A program made the translations under genes and the position numbers. Source: Devosia subaequoris (GTDB lineage Bacteria > Pseudomonadota > Alphaproteobacteria > Rhizobiales > Devosiaceae). Taken from it: a DNA stretch of 64,000 bases. Numbering within the stretch: position 1 is the first letter of the stretch; each line of letters begins with the position of its first letter. Below, piece by piece: positions 54,560 through 62,909 of the stretch. The stretch spans positions 124,001 to 188,000 of the forward strand of contig NZ_JACIEW010000006.1 in the NCBI RefSeq assembly GCF_014197055.1, given 5' to 3'. Below the pieces are notes generated by a model, which saw only the letters and a program-made list of their open reading frames with translations, ran no database searches and was not told the origin of the DNA.

Positions 54560-55696
54560 GTGCCCGAGACGGTGTTTTCCAATGCGCAGATTGTCCTGCC
54601 GGATGAAGTGATCCGGGGCAGCATCGTGATGCGCGATGGCAAGATCGCCGAGATCGAGGCCGGGTCCAGCCGGGTGGGCGACGATTTCGACGGCGACTAT
54701 CTCATTCCGGGACTTGTGGAACTACACACTGACCATCTGGAGAACCATTATAGGCCGCGCCCGGGCGTGTTCTGGGATCCGCTTGCCGCGCTCCATGCCC
54801 ATGATGCGCAGATCGCCGGCTCAGGCATTACCACTGTGTTTGATGCGGTGCGGATCGGGTCTGACAATGACCTGCCCGACATGCTGTCCCATGCCAGGCA
54901 TCTGGTCGATGCGGTCAGGGCCGGTGGCACCGGCGGCTGGCTACGCGCCGAGCATTTCATTCATCTGCGTTGCGAATTGCCGAGCCACGATGTAGTCGAT
55001 CACTTCGACGCGCTGGCAAACCATCCCACCACGCGGCTGGCCTCAGTCATGGACCACACGCCGGGACAGCGCCAGTTCCGTTCGCTCGATGCCTATAAGC
55101 GCTTCTATGCCAAGCAGATGGGGCGCAGTCCCGAGGAATTGCAGTCCTATCTCAATGCGCGCCTGGCCGAGCACAAGCGCTTTTCCGCCCCTAACCGGCA
55201 GGCCATTGTGTCGCGGGCCCACGCCATGGGCATCGCCCTGGCCAGCCATGACGATGCCACCCTGGCCCATGTCGAGGAGGCCGAGGCTGACGGGGTGGCC
55301 ATCGCTGAATTCCCCACCACGCTCGAGGCGGCGTCTGCGGCACATGAAGCGGGGCTGTCGATCCTCATGGGCGCGCCCAATGTGGTGCGCGGCAAATCCC
55401 ATTCGGGCAATATTTCGGCGACCGATCTGGTGGAAGCGGGTCTGCTGGACATTCTGAGCTCGGACTATGTACCCTTTGCCCTGCTGCAGGCCGTTTTCCT
55501 GCTGCCGCAGCGCATTGAAGGCCTTGCCCTGCCGGACGCCCTGGCGACTGTAACGGCCAATCCGGCGCGGGCAGCCGGGCTCGATGATCGGGGAGAAATC
55601 GTGACAGGCAAGCGGGCCGATCTGGTGAGGGTTGCAGCGCAAGCGCCTCTGCCCGTTGTGCGCGGCGTCTGGCGCGAAGGGCTGCGTGTGAGTTGA
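54560..55696 (+). CDS. phnM: alpha-D-ribose 1-methylphosphonate 5-triphosphate diphosphatase
   Basis: The 378-residue amidohydrolase-fold enzyme removes pyrophosphate in the C-P lyase pathway. It has the metal motif LVELHTDHLENHY, HDAQIAGSGITTVFDAVRIG, LASHDDATLAH, and GKSHSGNISATDL. It begins with GTG 5 bases after the DUF1045 stop and overlaps phnN by ATGA-like coupling (TTGAG). The C-P lyase core genes phnG to phnL are not in the window, so they must be elsewhere or absent. Confidence 0.94.
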   Translation: MPETVFSNAQIVLPDEVIRGSIVMRDGKIAEIEAGSSRVGDDFDGDYLIPGLVELHTDHLENHYRPRPGVFWDPLAALHAHDAQIAGSGITTVFDAVRIGSDNDLPDMLSHARHLVDAVRAGGTGGWLRAEHFIHLRCELPSHDVVDHFDALANHPTTRLASVMDHTPGQRQFRSLDAYKRFYAKQMGRSPEELQSYLNARLAEHKRFSAPNRQAIVSRAHAMGIALASHDDATLAHVEEAEADGVAIAEFPTTLEAASAAHEAGLSILMGAPNVVRGKSHSGNISATDLVEAGLLDILSSDYVPFALLQAVFLLPQRIEGLALPDALATVTANPARAAGLDDRGEIVTGKRADLVRVAAQAPLPVVRGVWREGLRVS

Positions 55697-56259
55697 GCGA
55701 ACGTCCCCCTGGAGTGCTGGTGTTGGTTGTTGGTCCCTCCGGGGTCGGCAAGGATACGCTGATCGGCGGGGCCCGTCAGGCGCTCGACGGCGACAAGCGT
55801 TTCAGCTTCGTGCGACGGCTGGTCACCAGACCCGCCGATATTGATCTTGAGGACCATATCAGCCTTGAGCGCGAAGATTTCGCTCGGGCCCGAAAAGCCG
55901 GCCGGTTTGCCCTGACCTGGCAGGCCCATGGGCTGGACTATGCCCTGCCCATTGGCGTCGATACCGATCTGGCGCTGGGGCGCGTGGTAATTGCCAATAT
56001 CTCACGCCATGCCGTGCCAGAGGCAATTGCCAAGTATCCACTTTGCCGGGTCATTCAGATTTCTGCGGAGATATCCCTGCGGGCTGCACGCCTGTCCAGG
56101 CGAGGGCGCGAAAGCCGCGACCAGATCGTTTCCCGCCTAGCCCGTGAAGGAGCGGCATTGCCCGCAGATGTCCATCCCGTGGTCATCGACAATTCAAGTT
56201 CGGTCGGCATCGGCGTCACCGCCTTCGTCATGGCGCTGCGCCGCATCGCCGAGGATTGA
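55693..56259 (+). CDS. phnN: ribose 1,5-bisphosphate phosphokinase
   Basis: The 188-residue guanylate-kinase-like protein has the P-loop VVGPSGVGKDTLI (about 12-24) and the segments FVRRLVTRPAD, FALTWQAHGLDYALP and LSRRGRESRDQI. It converts ribose 1,5-bisphosphate to PRPP at the end of the C-P lyase route. The start is TTG overlapping the phnM stop, which is common for tightly coupled genes. It closes the DUF1045-phnM-phnN operon. Confidence 0.94.
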   Translation: MSERPPGVLVLVVGPSGVGKDTLIGGARQALDGDKRFSFVRRLVTRPADIDLEDHISLEREDFARARKAGRFALTWQAHGLDYALPIGVDTDLALGRVVIANISRHAVPEAIAKYPLCRVIQISAEISLRAARLSRRGRESRDQIVSRLAREGAALPADVHPVVIDNSSSVGIGVTAFVMALRRIAED

Positions 56260-56314
56260 ACCCATCAAGGTCGTGCGCGTTGAACCATTTCAGTTCAAGC
56301 GTCGGGAGATATCA

Positions 56315-56461
56315 TTGCCGCGCAAGGGCCTTTACGGCGTGATCGCCTTTCTGGTCATCGCAATGGTCGCTCCCGGCATCTAAATCTATCAGCGGCCGGC
56401 CCAACCGGGCATCGAGGTGCGTGTTGATGAACAGGGGATTTCGATCGATGGAAACGGCTAA
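56315..56461 (+). pseudogene. small single-pass membrane ORF split by an in-frame TAA
   Basis: From a TTG at 56315 (GGGAG 8 bases upstream) the frame reads a basic start MPRKGLYG, a membrane segment VIAFLVIAMVAPGI, then TAA at 56381-56383, and continues in the same frame IYQRPAQPGIEVRVDEQGIS to a second TAA at 56459. The joined 48 residues look like a normal small anchored protein (membrane segment then an acidic soluble tail). A single T-to-A change in a TAT codon (Gly-Ile-Tyr-Ile-Tyr) would explain the stop. A sequencing error is possible. Confidence 0.6.
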
Positions 56462-56654
56462 GGACAGCGCAGAACTGCGTCATCAGGCGATCATCACGGC
56501 CCTGGCTTCCGAACTTGAACGACAGGCTGCGTCGGGCGCTTCACGGGTAGATGTCGATGCGCTGGCCACGGCGGTGGAAGCTACGCTCGATCCGGACCCG
56601 CCAATGGCGGAAGGACGGCGACCTTCGGAGCTGAACGCGACCAATGATGATTGA
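56448..56654 (+). CDS. small soluble protein, unknown
   Basis: The 68-residue product (METAKDSAELRHQAI, then a helical region and an acidic Pro-rich tail) has no family I recognise. Its ATG overlaps the end of the preceding split ORF by 14 bases, suggesting translational coupling to it. Residues about 10-45 would form amphipathic helices. It may be a partner of the small membrane protein (inference). Confidence 0.6.
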   Translation: METAKDSAELRHQAIITALASELERQAASGASRVDVDALATAVEATLDPDPPMAEGRRPSELNATNDD

Positions 56655-56678
56655 GGGCAGAGCCTTCGATCAGAAATG

Positions 56679-56705
56679 AAAAAACCGGTGGTCCATGCCA
56701 CCGGC
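56679..56705 (-). terminator. intrinsic terminator of the small minus-strand gene
   Basis: On the minus strand CCGGTGG-CATGGA-CCACCGG runs into T6. It starts 5 bases after the stop of the gene at 56710-56925. Confidence 0.82.
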
Positions 56706-56709
56706 TTAG

Positions 56710-56925
56710 TCATGCGGCCTCGCCGTTTGAGACGGCGCGACTGATCGCCAAATGAGCGGTCTCGACGGAAGGGAAGCGCTTGCCGTCCATGGCGAAGGCC
56801 GGCAGCTTGACCGCCACGAACCTGTAGCCTTCGGCATCCGGCACAACCACGCCCTGTGGTTCTCCGGCAACTTCAATCACTATGGGCCTGAGCTTTTCGG
56901 CCCTGTTCAGATTATGTTCCTGCAT
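56710..56925 (-). CDS. small protein, unknown
   Basis: The 71-residue product begins MQEHNLNRAEKLRPIVIEV and continues with strand-rich sequence (EPQGVVVPDAEGYRFVAVKL) and a C-terminal helix (SVETAHLAISRAVSN). I recognise no family. It has a clear intrinsic terminator after it, which supports a real transcript. An upstream in-frame ATG at 56955 would add 10 residues. Confidence 0.65.
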   Translation of the reverse strand: MQEHNLNRAEKLRPIVIEVAGEPQGVVVPDAEGYRFVAVKLPAFAMDGKRFPSVETAHLAISRAVSNGEAA

Positions 56926-57431
56926 GGTGGAATCTCCACTTGCGCGTCCGTCCAAAACGAATCCCTTCGGCTTGAAGGCGATCCGGGGGCTGGCAGCGCG
57001 GGGTCTATCGGTTTTGTGAGACGAGGATGTGACGGATTAGATCACATTCGTTTTGAGCGACAGGACCCTTGCCAGCGTTTGGAAACGCGCATGCAGGTTA
57101 CTACGGTCGAACACATGGCATGGATCGTGAAGGTCTTCGATGTCGTCATCGTCATTCCTCTCCTTGCGGGTGTTGGACGCTTGTGTGGCACGCCAATGCG
57201 GCGGCGCAATGGCAAGATAGGGAACGCAGTCAGGTTTTGCCAGTGCACCTTTATGCGTATTTGCCGAGAATCGCGCAAAAGCCTGCCCAAAAATTCTCGA
57301 CCCGTAAAATCTTGATAACATCGGTCATATTAAAACGCAATTGCATGCGTCTTGCTTCGGACCCCGCAATCTGATGTTCTTTGTCGATTAGGCGTCCCCG
57401 CTGGTTATCGGCGGGTCTGAGGGGAACATAG
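56926..57431. other. gap without a supported gene
   Basis: I see no convincing coding region in these 506 bases; the ORFs present have atypical composition and lack good starts. Near 57333 there is an ACGCA/TGCGT inverted repeat (ACGCAATTGCATGCGT) about 85 bases upstream of the LacI-family gene, a possible autoregulatory site. Confidence 0.4.
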
Positions 57432-58478
57432 GTGTCGCAGGAAGAAGTACCGCCCGCCACGCGCGGCAAGCGGGGCGTAAAGCCATCAGGCAAGCCCACG
57501 CTCAAAACCATCGCACAAATGACGGGGTTGGCGGTCACAACCATTTCTCGCGCCCTCAATAACGCACCCGAACTGGCGCAGGAAACACGCGACCGCGTCC
57601 AGAAGATCGCCGCTGAAATCGGTTATATGCCCGATCGGGCGGCCCTGCGCCTCAAGACCGGCCGCACCAATGTCATTTCGCTGATCCTCGAGCCCGACGA
57701 GCAGATCTATGGCTTTGGTACCAGTCTTGTGACCGGCATTACCGAGGCGCTGCGCAATACCAGTTTTCACCTCGTCATCACGCCGCTGTTCCGCAATGTC
57801 GAACCGATCGAGCCGATCCAGCACATTGTGCGCAACCGCGTAGCCGACGGCGTGATCTTCTCCAAGGCCGAAACCTTTGACGAGCGCATTCGCTTCCTGC
57901 TCGACAATGATTTTCCCTTTGTCAGCCATGGCCGCAGCCGTTGGCCGGAGCCGCATCCCTTCGTCGATTATGACAATGAGGCCTATGCCTATGGCGCCAC
58001 GCTGCGCCTGGCGGCCAAGGGCTGCCGCAGGGTCTCGATTATCCTGCCCGAAAGCGCGCTCACCTATACCGAGCATTTGAAGGCCGGCATGGAACGGGCC
58101 GCCCGCGAAGCCGGCATCGCCTTCGAATTTGCCGCAGACGTCAATCTGGGCAGCCCAACCGATGCCATCCGCAACTATGTCATCAAACGCGCCCGGCGGC
58201 CGGACGGCCCAGATGGCTATGTCTGCGCCTCAGAAATTTCGGCGCTGGCGGTAACCGGCGGATTGTCCGATGCGGGGCTGGTGGTGGGCAAGACCGCCCA
58301 TGTCGTGACCAAGCAATCCTCGTCCATGTTCGCCCAGTTCCAGCCCGGTGCTGAAACGGTACCGGAAGATTTTGTCGCTGCGGGTCGTAATCTGGGCAGC
58401 CTGCTGCTCCGCCGTATCGCCGGGGAAACCGACGACTTGCAATTCATGGCCCAGCCAGTCTTCGACTGGCAGGACTGA
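57432..58478 (+). CDS. LacI-family transcriptional regulator
   Basis: The 348-residue regulator has the N-terminal LacI helix-turn-helix (about 22-70; TLKTIAQMTGLAVTTISRALN and VQKIAAEIGYMPDRAA), followed by a periplasmic-binding-protein-like sensor (NVISLILEPDEQIYGFG, FPFVSHGRS, HPFVDYDNEAYAYGAT). Such proteins sense sugars or sugar derivatives. It starts with GTG, with GAGGGG upstream. No transport or sugar gene is adjacent, so its targets lie elsewhere. It converges with uup, 6 bases apart. Confidence 0.93.
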   Translation: MSQEEVPPATRGKRGVKPSGKPTLKTIAQMTGLAVTTISRALNNAPELAQETRDRVQKIAAEIGYMPDRAALRLKTGRTNVISLILEPDEQIYGFGTSLVTGITEALRNTSFHLVITPLFRNVEPIEPIQHIVRNRVADGVIFSKAETFDERIRFLLDNDFPFVSHGRSRWPEPHPFVDYDNEAYAYGATLRLAAKGCRRVSIILPESALTYTEHLKAGMERAAREAGIAFEFAADVNLGSPTDAIRNYVIKRARRPDGPDGYVCASEISALAVTGGLSDAGLVVGKTAHVVTKQSSSMFAQFQPGAETVPEDFVAAGRNLGSLLLRRIAGETDDLQFMAQPVFDWQD

Positions 58479-58484
58479 TCCGGC

Positions 58485-60299
58485 TCAGGAGCCTTCGAGT
58501 TCCTCGCGCAGCATTTCAAGCTCCAGCCATTGTTCTTCTGCCGCCGCCTTGCGGGCCGCCGCCGCTTCAAGCGCCTTGGACTTGGCTGCGAACCCATTGG
58601 GGTCGCGGTTATAGAAGTCGGGGGCTGCAAGGGCAGTGTTCAGCGCAGCGATTTCTTTTTCCAGCGTTTCGATCTGCTTGGGCAGAGTCTCAAGGGCATG
58701 CTTTTCCTTGAAGCTCAGCTTGCGCTTGGCCGCTATCGGGGGCGCTGCGGCCTGCGTTCTGGGCTTGCTGGTCTTGGCTGGCTTGTCCACCTGCCGCGCC
58801 GCAACACCTGCACCGCGCTGGGCCACCATGTCCGAATAGCCGCCGGCATATTCGGTCCAGAGCCCATCGCCCTCGGCCATGATCACCGAGGTGGCGACCC
58901 GGTCGAGAAAGTCACGATCATGGCTGACCACCACGACCGTGCCGGCATAGTCCGAGACCATTTCCTCGAGCAGATCGAGCGTTTCCAGATCCAGATCATT
59001 GGTTGGCTCGTCCAGCACCAGGAAATTGGACGGAAGGGCCAGGGCCCGCGCCAGCGCCACCCGCGCGCGCTCCCCGCCGGAAAGTTTGCCAATGGGCGTG
59101 TTGGCCTGTTCCGGGCTGAACAGAAAGTCCTTCATATAGCCAATGACATGCTTGGGTTCGCCACTGATGTGGATGGTGTCGCTGCCGCCACCGGTCAGCG
59201 CATCCTTGAGCCGTGTATCGGGCTGCAATCTGGCGCGCCCCTGATCCAGCATGGCCAGTTCGAGCGCCGCGCCACGCTTGATGGTGCCGCTGTCCGGCTC
59301 CAGCAGACCGGTCAGCATCTTGATCAGCGTGGTCTTGCCGGCGCCGTTCGGCCCGACAATACCAACCCGGTCGCCCCGTAGAATGCGGGTCGAGAACTCT
59401 CGCACCACGGTCCGGTTGCCAAAGCTCTTGGAAATGGCTTCGGCTTCGGCCACGAGCGCGCCGGATGTTCGGCCTTCGCTCACGGCCAGGGTCACCCCGC
59501 CGGTCACCTTGCGCTGTTCGCGCCGCTCCTGGCGGAGATTGGCCAGGCGTTCGAGCCTACCCACATTGCGCTTGCGCCGTGCCGTCACACCATAGCGCAG
59601 CCAGTGCTCCTCGCGCACGATCTGCCGGTCGAGCTTGTGCCGTTCCTTATCTTCAAGCTCCAGCACTTCGTCGCGCCAGCCTTCGAAGGCCGAGAAGCCC
59701 TTCTCGATGCGCCGGGTGACGCCACGGTCCAGCCAAACCGTGGAACGCGACAGATCCGAGAGAAATCGTCGGTCGTGGCTGATCAGCACCATCGCCGAGC
59801 GCATCTGGCTCAACTCGGCCTGCAGCCACTCGATCACCGGCAGGTCAAGATGGTTGGTCGGCTCGTCCAACAGCAGCACATCGGGCTGTGGTGCTAGCAC
59901 CCGTGCCAGCGCTGCGCGACGCCCCTCGCCGCCGGACAACGTCGTGGGCTTCTCCGCTCCGGTCAGCCCCAGCGCTTCGAGCAGATATTGCGCCCGGTAA
60001 GGATCATCGCCCGGGGCCAGACCGGCCTCGACATAGGCCAGGGTCGTCTCGTAGCCGGCCAAATCCGGTTCCTGCGGCAGATAACGAATGGTGGCGCTGG
60101 GTTCGGCAAAGCGTTTGCCGGCATCGTGCTGCACGATTCCGGCGGCGATCTTGAGCAGCGTCGACTTGCCCGATCCATTGCGCCCGACCAGAGCAATACG
60201 CTGGCCCGGTGAAACGATCAGCTCGGCCGCTTCGAGCAACTGCGTGCCGCCAAAAGTCAGCTGAATATCTTGCAGGGAAAGTAGGGGAGGCTGGGCCAT
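58485..60299 (-). CDS. uup: ABC-F ATPase of the Uup type
   Basis: The 604-residue soluble protein has two ATPase domains: Walker A GRNGSGKSTLL with signature LSGGEGRRAALARVL, and GPNGAGKTTLI with signature LSGGERARVALARAL. An arm/linker lies between, and a Lys/Glu-rich C-terminal coiled coil (about 545-604) follows. There are no membrane segments. ABC-F proteins act on the ribosome; Uup has been tied to precise transposon excision and ribosome function. I chose MAQPPLLSLQ at 60299. Confidence 0.93.
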   Translation of the reverse strand: MAQPPLLSLQDIQLTFGGTQLLEAAELIVSPGQRIALVGRNGSGKSTLLKIAAGIVQHDAGKRFAEPSATIRYLPQEPDLAGYETTLAYVEAGLAPGDDPYRAQYLLEALGLTGAEKPTTLSGGEGRRAALARVLAPQPDVLLLDEPTNHLDLPVIEWLQAELSQMRSAMVLISHDRRFLSDLSRSTVWLDRGVTRRIEKGFSAFEGWRDEVLELEDKERHKLDRQIVREEHWLRYGVTARRKRNVGRLERLANLRQERREQRKVTGGVTLAVSEGRTSGALVAEAEAISKSFGNRTVVREFSTRILRGDRVGIVGPNGAGKTTLIKMLTGLLEPDSGTIKRGAALELAMLDQGRARLQPDTRLKDALTGGGSDTIHISGEPKHVIGYMKDFLFSPEQANTPIGKLSGGERARVALARALALPSNFLVLDEPTNDLDLETLDLLEEMVSDYAGTVVVVSHDRDFLDRVATSVIMAEGDGLWTEYAGGYSDMVAQRGAGVAARQVDKPAKTSKPRTQAAAPPIAAKRKLSFKEKHALETLPKQIETLEKEIAALNTALAAPDFYNRDPNGFAAKSKALEAAAARKAAAEEQWLELEMLREELEGS

Positions 60300-60548
60300 G
60301 TCGTGTCCGGTGGCATTCGGCCCGCATAGAGCATGGGGTCGGGCCGATGGCAATCGATAGGGGAATGAAAAGAGGCCGGTCAGGACGTTGAGGATCCTGG
60401 CCGGCCCGGGGAGACGGTAGCAGCAAGCCCCGTCGTATTCAGGCGCTCGGACCCACAGGCCCCAAGGGGTCGTAGCGCCATAAGCGCAACCAACCACGCC
60501 CAAACATGATTGTCAAACTCATATTTAAATTTGGTTGTCGATTTTTGA
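60300..60548. other. promoter gap between rirA and uup
   Basis: These 249 bases lie between the rirA stop and the uup start, both on the minus strand. They contain an AT-rich patch around 60520-60545 with ATTTAAAT-like symmetry, a possible promoter. No gene or clear terminator seen. Confidence 0.35.
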
Positions 60549-61004
60549 TCAGGCGACGTTGACGGCCTCATCCACCGTCAGCCCGAGCCGCTCGCGGATA
60601 GAACGCTTCTTGCTGGCGAGATCGGCAATGGTGTAGCGGCTCAGCACGTCGAAGAAGGCACCAAGCGCCTCGCGCAGCGCACCATTGAGGTCGCATTCGC
60701 CGATCAAGGGGCAGTCCGCACCATCCTCGAAGCATTCCGCCAACGCGAAATTTTCCTCGGTCAGCCGGATAGTTTCAAGCAGGGTGATGTCCTGGGCCGG
60801 CTTGCCCAGCTTGATCCCGCCATGCCGACCGCGCACAGTCTGCAGCAGCCCGCTTTCCACCAGCGGCTTGATCAGCTTGAACAGGAATAATTCCGAAATG
60901 CCGTATGCGCGCGCAATTTCGGCTACCCGGCTCAGGCCTGGTTCATTGACGGCGCAATAGACCAGCGTGCGGATGGCATAGTTGGATTGACGGGTCAGTC
61001 TCAC
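60549..61004 (-). CDS. rirA: RirA-type iron-responsive Rrf2 regulator
   Basis: The 151-residue Rrf2-family protein has the N-terminal winged helix (MRLTRQSNYAIRTLVYCAVN; YGISELFLFKLI; GLLQTVRGRHGG) and three Cys, C91, C98 and C104, in ECFEDGADCPLIGEC, which would ligate an Fe-S cluster. The sequence follows rhizobial RirA closely, which represses iron uptake when iron is sufficient. The first Cys gap is one residue shorter than I recall for R. leguminosarum RirA. It is divergent from the IHF-like gene. Confidence 0.88.
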   Translation of the reverse strand: MRLTRQSNYAIRTLVYCAVNEPGLSRVAEIARAYGISELFLFKLIKPLVESGLLQTVRGRHGGIKLGKPAQDITLLETIRLTEENFALAECFEDGADCPLIGECDLNGALREALGAFFDVLSRYTIADLASKKRSIRERLGLTVDEAVNVA

Positions 61005-61196
61005 AGGAAACCTTTCTGCTGGGTCTTGCGCGCTTTAGGGGCTCTTTTCTCTCCATAACGCGGTCGCCAGCTTATAACCATTCTAAAAAAAGTCAATTAA
61101 TCCTGAAATGGAAGATCATGTTTTTTGTGATCACGCGCGGCACTGGACAGCCATTTATCTTCCTCCTATGAATTTAATGGGGCGAGGAGGTTTGGA

Positions 61197-61511
61197 GTGG
61201 ATAAAACAGTCACCCGAGCCATGTTAGGGGAAAGCGTTGCCGATGCGACTGGCCTGTCGCGTCACGACGCCGTCCAGATCGGCGAACGTATGTTCGAGTT
61301 GATCGGCGACGCCCTTAAGCGTGGCGAGTCAGTCAAGCTGAGCGGATTTGGAACTCTGGATGTGCGCTCCCGCGCCGAGCGAATCGGTCGCAATCCCCGC
61401 ACCGGCCAGGAACACCGCATTGCGCCGCATCATACGGTCGTGCTGATCCCCAGCGCCCGGCTACGCGATGCGCTGGAGCCGCCCAAAGCCGCAAGGAAGG
61501 CTCAAAAATAG
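61197..61511 (+). CDS. IHF-alpha/HU-family DNA-bending protein
   Basis: The 104-residue protein has the HU/IHF dimer fold: helices (MLGESVADATGLSRHDAVQI), GESVKLSGFGTLDVRSRAERIGRNPRTG in the core and arm, and a basic C-terminal tail PPKAARKAQK. The VKLSGFG and RIGRNPRTG stretches favour IHF-alpha over HU, but the sequence is more divergent than the usual housekeeping IhfA, so it may be a second paralog. The start is GTG with GAGGAGG upstream. Its 3' end overlaps the convergent ROK gene by 10 bases. Confidence 0.85.
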   Translation: MDKTVTRAMLGESVADATGLSRHDAVQIGERMFELIGDALKRGESVKLSGFGTLDVRSRAERIGRNPRTGQEHRIAPHHTVVLIPSARLRDALEPPKAARKAQK

Positions 61512-62689
61512 CGCCAGTAAAGCGGCAACTCCGCAGCGCCGATGGCGGGCGATAGTCTGCCGTGACGGCCGTTGACCACGCGAGGCGGGTTGAATCCGCG
61601 CGTGGCGAACCGGCCCATCTCGTTCTGCAGGCGCATTGCCAATTGCGACCCTATGGCGGCGCCGAGCTCGGTGTCGAGCACCACCAGCGGTGGTTCAAAG
61701 ATCACGCTGGCATTGTGGACCACCTGCGCCAGGGCCTGAGCCGCTTCGCCAATCCACGCCTCGATATGGGGCGCCATGGCGGTCATGTCCCAATGCGCGA
61801 CGGGTCCTTCGGCCTCCGCAAATCCGGCGGCGACCAGCCGGGCGCGCAGGGCGAAGAGCGAGGCGACCTGATGCGCTAATTGCGGCGCGCCGCCGTCCAC
61901 ATGAATCAGGCTGGAGCCCAGATCGGCAGCGTGGCCCGTCGCGCCCTCCCATAGCGTGCCATCGCTGACCATGCCGGCCAGCAACAATTGCGAGACCATG
62001 AGGAAGATGATGTTGGCCGGACGCGGTGGTGCCAATGCGATGAGTTCTGCCCAGCAACCGGCATTGCCATCATTGACCTGGGTAATCTTTAGCTCGCTGC
62101 GCTGAGTCAATTCGGCGACAGGATCGAGTTGACGCCAGCGGACCACCTGTTCAGGCGGCGCATGGAGCAGATCCAGGTCCGTTGTTAACGATCCAGGCAT
62201 TGCCAGGCCAATATCGAGTAGCCGGGACCGCTGATCTTGCGCCAAGGAATGTCGGAATTCCTCTATGACGACGCCGATGCGGTCGAACAGCGAAGATGCA
62301 TCGGGATAGGCATGGTCTTCATGGTGATGCTGAAGAATTTTGGCATGCATGTTAATCAAGACGACATCGAAATGCCGCCAACTGATCTCTACACCAATGG
62401 AGAAACCGCCGTTTTCATGCAGCAGGATCGGCGTGGCGGGTTGCCCGCGCCGTCCCCGCAAAACCGGGCCGCGCTCGATCAGTCCCTCCTGCTCAAGATC
62501 GACCAGAATGGCGGAAACCGTTTGCGGTGCAAGGCCCGACAGTCGCGAAATCTCAGCATTCGAGGCGCCGGAATTGAATGCAACCACCGTCAGCACGGTC
62601 TTTTCATTGGCGCGCCGCACTCCAGCGTGCCGAACACCACGCCGGCCGGCACCAAACACGTCGCGCGTCGGCTCCAGAACTGAAGACAT
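61502..62689 (-). CDS. ROK-family transcriptional regulator
   Basis: The 395-residue protein has an N-terminal MarR-like winged helix (about 28-85; VVAFNSGASNAEISRLSGLAP, then LEQEGLIERG) and a C-terminal ROK domain. The usual ATP-binding DxGxT and the CxCGxxGC zinc motif are missing or altered (GVEISWRHFDVVLI in their place), so it should be a sugar-sensing repressor without kinase activity. No sugar operon is adjacent in the window; the aldo/keto reductase operon upstream on the same strand may be a target. Confidence 0.9.
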   Translation of the reverse strand: MSSVLEPTRDVFGAGRRGVRHAGVRRANEKTVLTVVAFNSGASNAEISRLSGLAPQTVSAILVDLEQEGLIERGPVLRGRRGQPATPILLHENGGFSIGVEISWRHFDVVLINMHAKILQHHHEDHAYPDASSLFDRIGVVIEEFRHSLAQDQRSRLLDIGLAMPGSLTTDLDLLHAPPEQVVRWRQLDPVAELTQRSELKITQVNDGNAGCWAELIALAPPRPANIIFLMVSQLLLAGMVSDGTLWEGATGHAADLGSSLIHVDGGAPQLAHQVASLFALRARLVAAGFAEAEGPVAHWDMTAMAPHIEAWIGEAAQALAQVVHNASVIFEPPLVVLDTELGAAIGSQLAMRLQNEMGRFATRGFNPPRVVNGRHGRLSPAIGAAELPLYWRYF

Positions 62690-62909
62690 ATTGACAGGAC
62701 TCCTGCCGGGGCAAGACGAGCCTGCGGCCGATGGATAGTTTACCTGGACTCATATCCAGACCGGCTGAATATCGCCCCACAGCTTTGCGGTAACTCAACA
62801 ACGCAATGCCAGTAATCGCAATCCCTCGTCAAGTCTCAGACGCCGTTCAATTTTTCACAGACCAATTTTCTGTGCTTTAGCTGCTTGCTCCATGGCGGGC
62901 CGTGACCGT

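Noticed and set aside
62690-62909. Promoter gap between the aldo/keto reductase gene and the ROK gene
   Set aside because: I looked for an operator or terminator here and found only a weak AT-rich patch near 62840-62880 that I cannot assign.
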